A stretch of DNA of 29,286 nucleotides, taken from contig JBJEKU010000004.1 of assembly GCA_051878795.1 (NCBI GenBank), positions 1 through 29,286 of the forward strand. The letters run 5' to 3'. A program made the position numbers and the translations under genes. This stretch comes from W1P20-047 sp051878795. Its GTDB lineage: Bacteria > Actinomycetota > Coriobacteriia > Coriobacteriales > Eggerthellaceae. Positions 24,293 to 29,286 of the stretch are shown here, one piece after another. The first letter of the stretch is position 1. Every line of letters begins with the position of its first letter. The notes beneath the pieces were generated by a model. It was not told where the DNA came from. It was given only the letters and a program-made list of their open reading frames with translations, and made no database searches.

Positions 24293-24328
24293 TTGATGGC
24301 GAAAGACCAAGCAACCGTGGAGGCAAAC

Positions 24329-25435
24329 ATGAGCGGCATTAATGAATTCCTGAAGAGCAAGGACATCGAGATTTCCGTCCAGCGCTACTTGATCGATGCC
24401 CTCAGCGCTATGGCGCAGGGCCTGTTCGCGTCCCTGCTGATGGGCACCATCCTTTCCACTTTGGGCACCCAGCTGGGAATCGACATCCTGGTAACCATCG
24501 GCGACTATGCGAAAGCAGCTGCCGGCCCCGCAATGGCAGTCGCTATCGGCTTTGCGCTCAGGTCGCCTTCGCTGGTGCTGTTTTCCCTGGTCGCAGTAGG
24601 TATTGCCGCTAACGAATTAGGCGGTGCGGGAGGACCGCTCGCCGTTCTGATCATCGCCATCATCGCGAGCGAATGCGGCAAGCTGGTTTCGGGTGCAACC
24701 AAGATCGACATCCTGGTCACCCCCTTCGTCACCATCATGGCAGGCTGCCTGCTTTCCTTCGCCATCGCACCCGCCATCGGCAGTGCAGCAAGCTCCGTCG
24801 GCCAGCTGATCATGTGGGCTACCGAGCTGCAGCCCCTGCTGATGGGCATCCTCGTCAGCGTGATCGTGGGCATCGCGCTCACGCTGCCCATTTCCTCCGC
24901 TGCAATCTGCGCCGCATTGAGCCTGACCGGTCTGGCAGGCGGTGCCGCAGTTGCCGGTTGCTGCGCGCAGATGGTGGGCTTCGCCGTCATGAGCTTCAAG
25001 GAAAACCGCTGGGGAGGCCTGATCAGCCAGGGTATCGGCACCTCCATGCTGCAAATGGGCAATATCATCCGCAACCCCAGGATCTGGATTCCTCCCATCC
25101 TGGCATCGGCCATCACCGGCCCCATCGCCACCTGCATCTTCAGGCTGCACATGGACGGAGCTGCCATTTCCAGCGGCATGGGCACCTGCGGGCTGGTGGG
25201 TCCCATCGGCGTCTATACCGGCTGGCTCGCGGATATCGAAGCCGGCACCATGACCGCCATCACCGCGTTCGACTGGGTCGGGCTTATCCTAGTCTGCTTC
25301 GTCCTGCCCGCCGCGCTCACCTTCGCCTTCGGGGCTGTTCTGCGGAAGATCGGCTGGATTAAGGAAGGCGACCTGAAGCTGGAAACCATCGACAAGATCG
25401 CCAAGGAGAAGCACGAAGAAGGCGCCAAGGCATAG
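24329..25435 (+). CDS. PTS EIIC-like membrane protein (orphan)
   Basis: 368 residues from ATG 24329, which has GGAGG five bases upstream. A frame beginning at 24293-24296 would start before the predicted transcription start. About nine to ten hydrophobic segments and the N-terminus FLKSKDIEISVQRYLIDALSAMAQGLFASLLMGTIL resemble the PTS_EIIC_2 family, putative sugar-transporting EIIC proteins found without EIIA/EIIB partners. The Gly/Ala-rich helices (AVGIAANELGGAGGP, LTGLAGGAAVAGCCAQM) are typical. No phosphotransfer domain or PTS partner is visible nearby, so substrate and mechanism are unknown. The C-terminus is a charged tail. Confidence 0.8.
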   Translation: MSGINEFLKSKDIEISVQRYLIDALSAMAQGLFASLLMGTILSTLGTQLGIDILVTIGDYAKAAAGPAMAVAIGFALRSPSLVLFSLVAVGIAANELGGAGGPLAVLIIAIIASECGKLVSGATKIDILVTPFVTIMAGCLLSFAIAPAIGSAASSVGQLIMWATELQPLLMGILVSVIVGIALTLPISSAAICAALSLTGLAGGAAVAGCCAQMVGFAVMSFKENRWGGLISQGIGTSMLQMGNIIRNPRIWIPPILASAITGPIATCIFRLHMDGAAISSGMGTCGLVGPIGVYTGWLADIEAGTMTAITAFDWVGLILVCFVLPAALTFAFGAVLRKIGWIKEGDLKLETIDKIAKEKHEEGAKA

Positions 25436-25518
25436 GCGAATACGTCGGCTCGTATTAAAGCTCACGTGTTGCAGTCGAAGCCTAGGCTGGTTTGCTGAGC
25501 TCGTTTCGCGAGCCGCAC

Positions 25519-25573
25519 TATCTTCGCCATAACGGCAACATCCTCGCCATTCAACGCATGTTTGGCGAAGATA
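25519..25573. repeat. 11-bp inverted repeat in the gap after the EIIC-like gene
   Basis: TATCTTCGCCA (25519-25529) and TGGCGAAGATA (25563-25573) are perfect inverted copies 33 bases apart. A smaller GCTCG/CGAGC repeat lies just before. No T-run follows in either direction, so it is not a classic terminator. It might be a protein site or the end of a small mobile repeat, in the 180-base gap between two convergent genes. Confidence 0.4.
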
Positions 25574-25615
25574 CCGCGAGCGCCCCTCAATCATAGGACG
25601 ATTTGGTTCGCCCCC

Positions 25616-26932
25616 TTACTCCCCTAGCAGGAAATCGAGGGCCCTGACGATCTTGATCCCATCCTGCGTCTGGGCGATATCGCATTCCATCGCAATGACA
25701 AGCTTCTCGTAGTTGTCCCTGATCTTGCGCAACGGAGCGAATTCCCTCTCTCTTGTTTCGGGTGCATTCATTGACTCTGTCACCTGGATATATTTCTTCT
25801 CATCGGTCTTGGTTGCAATGAAGTCGACCTCCAAATTGCCGATCTTTCCGATTGCAACATCGTAACCACGTCGCAACAACTCGAAATACACGATGTTCTC
25901 GAGGATGTGTCCGCTGTCTCCATCGCGGAATCCCAGCAGGTAGTTTCGCAAACCCATATCGACAATGTAGTATTTTCCAAGCGTACGCAGGTATTCCTTC
26001 CCTTTGATATCGAAACGTTTGATCTCGTAGAAGATGAACGACTCCGTTAAGGCTTGAATGTACGCCTGAATGGTTTGAACGGCAGGTTTCGACTTTCGAT
26101 TGCAGCCGTCAATCAAACCCTCGTTCATCAAGGTATTGCCGATAGATGATGCGGATACGTTGTTGCCGATATTGTCAGCCAAGAACATGGTGATTTTTCG
26201 AAGTAAACCCGGGTCGGTGACGCTTCGCTGGCCCAGCGCCTTCTCTCGTGTGAGGATATCCCTCACCACCACTGCAGAATACACACCATCAAGCACGGCG
26301 GTTGCACGATCGACTTCCAAGCCGACATCAGCCAACATGGGCATCCCGCCAAATCGAACATATGCATCGAAAAGCTCGCGGACGTCGTACACTTCGCCGG
26401 CATCATCGGTTACCCGCTTGCGCACGCCGCCCGCAGGCGACGGGCGCTCCATAATCTTGTAGCCATGGAAATCGAGGAATTCCGCAAAAGACAGCGGCAA
26501 CACCCTGATTTCCACATAGCGACCGGCAAGATAGGTCGAAAGCTCACTCGAGAGCAGATGCGCATTCGAGCCGGTAATGTAGATATCGCAGTCGAAGTCC
26601 ACCCTGAAGGAATTGACCGCATTCTCCCAACCTTCAATCCTCTGAACCTCATCGAAGAACAGATACATTCTCTGACCAGGCATAATGCGTTCACGTACAT
26701 ATTCATAGAACGAGCGGGCATCCATCCCCCAAAAGCCCATGGATTCGAAGTTCATCTGGATTATCTGGTCATCGGAAACACCTGAATCCTTCAAATGCTC
26801 GACCATGAGCTGCATTAGGCAAGACTTCCCACAGCGCCTGATGCCGGTGATTACCTTGATTAGAGGGGTGTCTTGGAAAGCCTTGAGCTTGTCCAGGTAG
26901 AGGTTGCGCCTTTTCAGATTCATCGCTTGCAT
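25616..26932 (-). CDS. AAA-type ATP-binding protein with DUF4143 domain
   Basis: 438 residues, ATG 26932 with GAAGGA upstream. The Walker A motif GIRRCGKS is at 30-37, Walker B MYLFFDE at 89-95, and a sensor-like ITGSNAHLLSSELSTYLAGR at 119-138, followed by LPLSFAEFLDFHG. The C-terminal half (about 190-420), with YIVDMGLRNYLLG, NIVYFELLRRGYDV and GNLEVDFIATK, is the DUF4143 domain, which looks nuclease-like. Such proteins are common, often in many copies and in variable regions; their function is not established, with roles in DNA handling or defence suggested. No partner gene is visible. It is probably a single-gene unit. Confidence 0.88.
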   Translation of the reverse strand: MQAMNLKRRNLYLDKLKAFQDTPLIKVITGIRRCGKSCLMQLMVEHLKDSGVSDDQIIQMNFESMGFWGMDARSFYEYVRERIMPGQRMYLFFDEVQRIEGWENAVNSFRVDFDCDIYITGSNAHLLSSELSTYLAGRYVEIRVLPLSFAEFLDFHGYKIMERPSPAGGVRKRVTDDAGEVYDVRELFDAYVRFGGMPMLADVGLEVDRATAVLDGVYSAVVVRDILTREKALGQRSVTDPGLLRKITMFLADNIGNNVSASSIGNTLMNEGLIDGCNRKSKPAVQTIQAYIQALTESFIFYEIKRFDIKGKEYLRTLGKYYIVDMGLRNYLLGFRDGDSGHILENIVYFELLRRGYDVAIGKIGNLEVDFIATKTDEKKYIQVTESMNAPETREREFAPLRKIRDNYEKLVIAMECDIAQTQDGIKIVRALDFLLGE

Positions 26933-26985
26933 CGGGAATGTCCTTCAATCTGCCAAACATGTGAATTTCATCGTCAAATGCAAAG

Positions 26986-26994
26986 TTTATAGCA
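26986..26994 (-). promoter_or_regulatory. Candidate promoter of the DUF4143 ATPase gene
   Basis: On the minus strand TGC-TATAAA (26994-26986) is an extended -10 54 bases before the ATG. No clear -35. It follows the same TGC-plus-hexamer pattern seen at four other places in the window. Confidence 0.4.
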
Positions 26995-27121
26995 ATCTCG
27001 CTAATAACTTTTATCTTTTGGAAGTTATTCACATATAGATAACGAATTAGCTATTATCGGCACCAAACACCATTCGCTTCTTTTTAACAGTACAGGCTTA
27101 GAGCAAGCCACCTAAAAAGAG

Positions 27122-27361
27122 AAGGAGCCCACCGAAACGAGCCCAAGAAACCTTGGCGACAACGAAAGGATAGTACAGGAAGAAAACATTATCCCAACAT
27201 GGATTGAGGGCATCCCCTGCCAGCCGGTTGCAGATGCAATCATCAGCGCATCTACCACCATGGGGCAAGAACGCGCTATGGAAGCTGCACGAGAAGCCCT
27301 TCGTCTTGGTTATCTGTCTAAGACAGAATTAGTCGCTATCGAAGGCGAGTTGATTAAATGA
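27122..27361 (+). pseudogene. Remnant reading frame without a start codon
   Basis: An 80-codon plus-strand frame bounded by stops reads ...NIIPTWIEGIPCQPVADAII and ...AREALRLGYLSKTELVAIEGELIK before its stop. It has no ATG, GTG or TTG in a useful place: the first in-frame ATG is well inside, without a ribosome site. The amphipathic, helical C-terminal part looks protein-like, so it is probably the tail of a decayed gene. I do not recognise the family. It lies directly ahead of the frameshifted surface-protein gene. Confidence 0.35.
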
Positions 27362-27409
27362 GAGGCAGAGCTTATTCAGCCTCAGTCGATAATACAATGT
27401 CTTCGTTGA

Positions 27410-29286
27410 ATGTTGCCTGCCCTTTTTCGCTCTAAACGGCCTCTTCTAGCTGCAACAATGTGTCCTATACCCGCATTCGCAATAGAGTCTGCCATCGAAG
27501 CACCTGACGAAGAGGTCGCTTCCACCGAAACAACTCCAAGCACAGAAACAAACCAAAGCGAACAATCCTCATCTTCGGATACCGAACCCTCAATCGGAAA
27601 TGATTCTCAAGATATCACCGAAGTCATAATCCCTGAAAAACCCGAGAATTCCACCGAGAGTGAAGAGGAAAATCCCGAAAACGCTTCTTCCGACGAACAA
27701 GCAACCGATGCTGACGCCATTACCGAAGAAACGGAATCCGAAAACGAGGAAGGTTCCGATGATCAGGAGCTGAAGAGAATCTCTGCCCCCGAAGGCCTTT
27801 CGCTTGAATACAACGGTGAAATCCAGAAGGGCGTAGCCAATGGGGAGGGGTACGAGCTTTCTGGCGACGTCGAAGCAATAGAAGTCGGCGTTTATGTAGC
27901 CGTTGCAACCTTGATCCCTGGTTACACTTGGGAAGACGGAACCGAAGAACCTCGAGAAATCACTTGGACTATTATCGAAAGGGAAGAATCAAATTCTCTT
28001 GAAACCCAGAGTAATTATGGAAACTGGGAATACGAAACAAATAGCAACGGCGTAAGAATCAAAAGCTACAATGGATTAGACACCAACGTCACCATCCCCT
28101 CATACATCAACGGAAAGCGCGTGACGGAGATTTCGGAGAATGCATTTGCAAGGTGCGCATTTATCGAGTTGATAATAGTACCTCACGGTGTTAAGCGTAT
28201 CGGTGATGGTGCTTTTAATGATTGTGCCTCACTCATATCTATAACGATTTCCGACGGATTAACTGAAATCGGCCACAATACCTTTTCGGGTTGCAGTTCT
28301 CTCAGAACAATTATTCTTCCAAATAGCCTAGAATCACTCGGAATCGGAGTTTTTCGAGAGTGCAAATCTCTTAAATCTATCACGCTTCCCGAAGGTATAA
28401 CCGAAATAAAATCAAATATCTTTCTGAATTGCACATCACTCGAAACTATAAAACTCCCTGATGGGTTAACTGACATTACATCATACGCCTTCGCAGGATG
28501 CACTTCGCTTAAATCGATTACACTTCCCAATAATCTGAGCACAATATCCGAATGCGCCTTTTCCGGTTGCACTTCACTCGAATCTGTCACTTTTCCAGAA
28601 GAAATAAACGAAATCTGTAGAAAAGCTTTTGACGGCTGCACATCCCTAAAAACACTTACCATTCCAAGGGGAATAACATCTCTTGGTACATATGCTTTTC
28701 GGGGATGTTCTTCTCTTAAAACCGCTATCCTTCCTGAAGGATTAGTCGACATATCATGGAATGCGTTCGAAAACTGCACATCTCTCAAATCGATTACCCT
28801 CCCAAGTAGCCTAAAAAATATCTTTAGAAGCATTTAGAGGATGTACTTCACTCGAATCAATTACTCTTCCCGACGGATTAGAATACATCTCGAGAGCTGC
28901 TTTTGAAAATTGCACCTCGCTAAAATCCATTACTCTCCCAAAAGGATTGACCGAAATAGATGATATAGCATTCAGAAACTGTAAGTCACTAACCACAGTA
29001 ATCATGCCGACCAGCATTCTTAGTTGTGGCTATCAAGTTTTTTACGGACTTCCAGACCCAAGTATCATCATCGTTCCCAATCATCGAGTGCAAAATATCA
29101 TTGCGAAAAAAGTAACATCTAAAACAAAAATATTCGTCGAGGGTGAAATAACCCCTCGCTGGGTAAAGGGAACGCAAGGAACCGTCTATCTAACTCAGGA
29201 TGGACTCGCTAACGGCTGGAAGACGATCTCTGGAGATCATGTGCCGATTGTTGGTGTAGAAGCTAGCCCCGGTCCGCCCGCTGGGC
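27410..29286 (+). pseudogene. Frameshifted BspA-like leucine-rich-repeat surface protein, cut by the window edge
   Basis: From ATG 27410 the product has a short signal-like start ending in PIPAFA, an acidic Ser/Thr/Glu-rich stretch (about 27-125), and an Ig-like module (LSLEYNGEIQKGVANGEGYELSGDV...GYTWEDG, about 128-195) known from coriobacterial surface proteins. About 11-12 LRR_5/BspA repeats of 23 residues follow (consensus ITLP.GLT.I...AF.GCTSLKS). The frame stops at 28837 inside a repeat. The next repeats continue in the frame that begins at 28824 and stay open to 29286 (EAFRGCTSLESITLPDGL...), so a two-base loss near 28822 is the simplest reading. No ribosome site precedes the ATG and the signal core is weak. 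AT-richer than the rest of the window. Adhesion or host-protein binding is the usual role of this family. Confidence 0.8.
28820..28829 (+). other. Frameshift site in the LRR gene
   Basis: The repeat phase demands three codons between the Ile codon ATC (28820-28822) and the GCA TTT of the next AF motif, but only seven bases are present. Restoring CT after ATC gives I-S-L-E-A-F, which fits the repeats on both sides exactly. The local sequence TCTTT could have lost a CT unit by slippage. Confidence 0.7.

Noticed and set aside
24293..24328. Upstream start for the EIIC-like gene
   Set aside because: The predicted transcription start lies after this ATG, and ATG 24329 has a strong ribosome site.
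28183..28833. Minus-strand frames of 216 and 68 codons opposite the LRR repeats
   Set aside because: They are the mirror of the 69-base repeat units, which gives periodic stop-free antisense frames.

Overview
The window is high-GC bacterial DNA dominated by an almost complete anaerobic (cobalt-early) cobalamin biosynthesis locus. The gene set (lipoprotein CbiK, CbiET fusion, CobU/CobC fusion, BspA-like leucine-rich-repeat surface protein with an Atopobium/Olsenella-type Ig-like domain) fits a gut or oral Coriobacteriia, probably an Eggerthellaceae relative. That assignment rests on family knowledge, not on a search.

Layout. (1) 1-2245, minus strand: a cobalamin riboswitch with its own promoter and terminator precedes a lipoprotein-type cobaltochelatase (cbiK) and a second small lipoprotein cut by the window edge. 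(2) 2302-5765, plus strand, divergent: a corrinoid/iron-chelate type ABC importer (lipoprotein, FecCD-type permease, ATPase). The importer lipoprotein carries an N-terminal domain that resembles the small lipoprotein of block 1. (3) 5789-7585: an N-terminally truncated Sir2-like remnant, an NAD(P)-binding oxidoreductase and a divergent HxlR regulator with a tandem operator-like repeat. (4) 7689-11430, minus strand: the nucleotide-loop genes cobT, cobU, cobS and a CobU-like/CobC fusion, coupled by GTGA overlaps. A promoter and an unassigned terminator/antiterminator leader lie ahead of cobT. (5) 11504-23386, plus strand, divergent: cbiF-cbiD-cbiG-cbiH-cbiET-cbiA-cbiB-cbiP-cobO-cbiC-cbiJ, mostly overlapping or tightly spaced. 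(6) 23436-29286: an accessory, more AT-rich tail with a YafQ/AbrB-like toxin-antitoxin pair, an orphan PTS EIIC-like membrane protein, a DUF4143-type AAA ATPase, a decayed short reading frame, and a frameshifted BspA-like surface protein that runs off the window.

How the genes fit together: CbiK inserts cobalt, CbiF/G/D/H/E/T/C/J build the corrin ring, CbiA and CbiP amidate it, CobO adenosylates, CbiB attaches aminopropanol, and CobU/CobT/CobS/CobC make and attach the lower ligand. The ABC importer can supply preformed corrinoid or a related chelate. The C20 methyltransferase CbiL, the decarboxylase CobD and a CbiMNQO cobalt importer are not in the window. The most unusual points are: the chelatase is exported as a lipoprotein while its pathway is cytosolic; the cobT leader looks like an attenuator of no class I can name; two CobU-like proteins keep complementary halves of the family motifs; and several pathway enzymes carry long, low-complexity tails or linkers.
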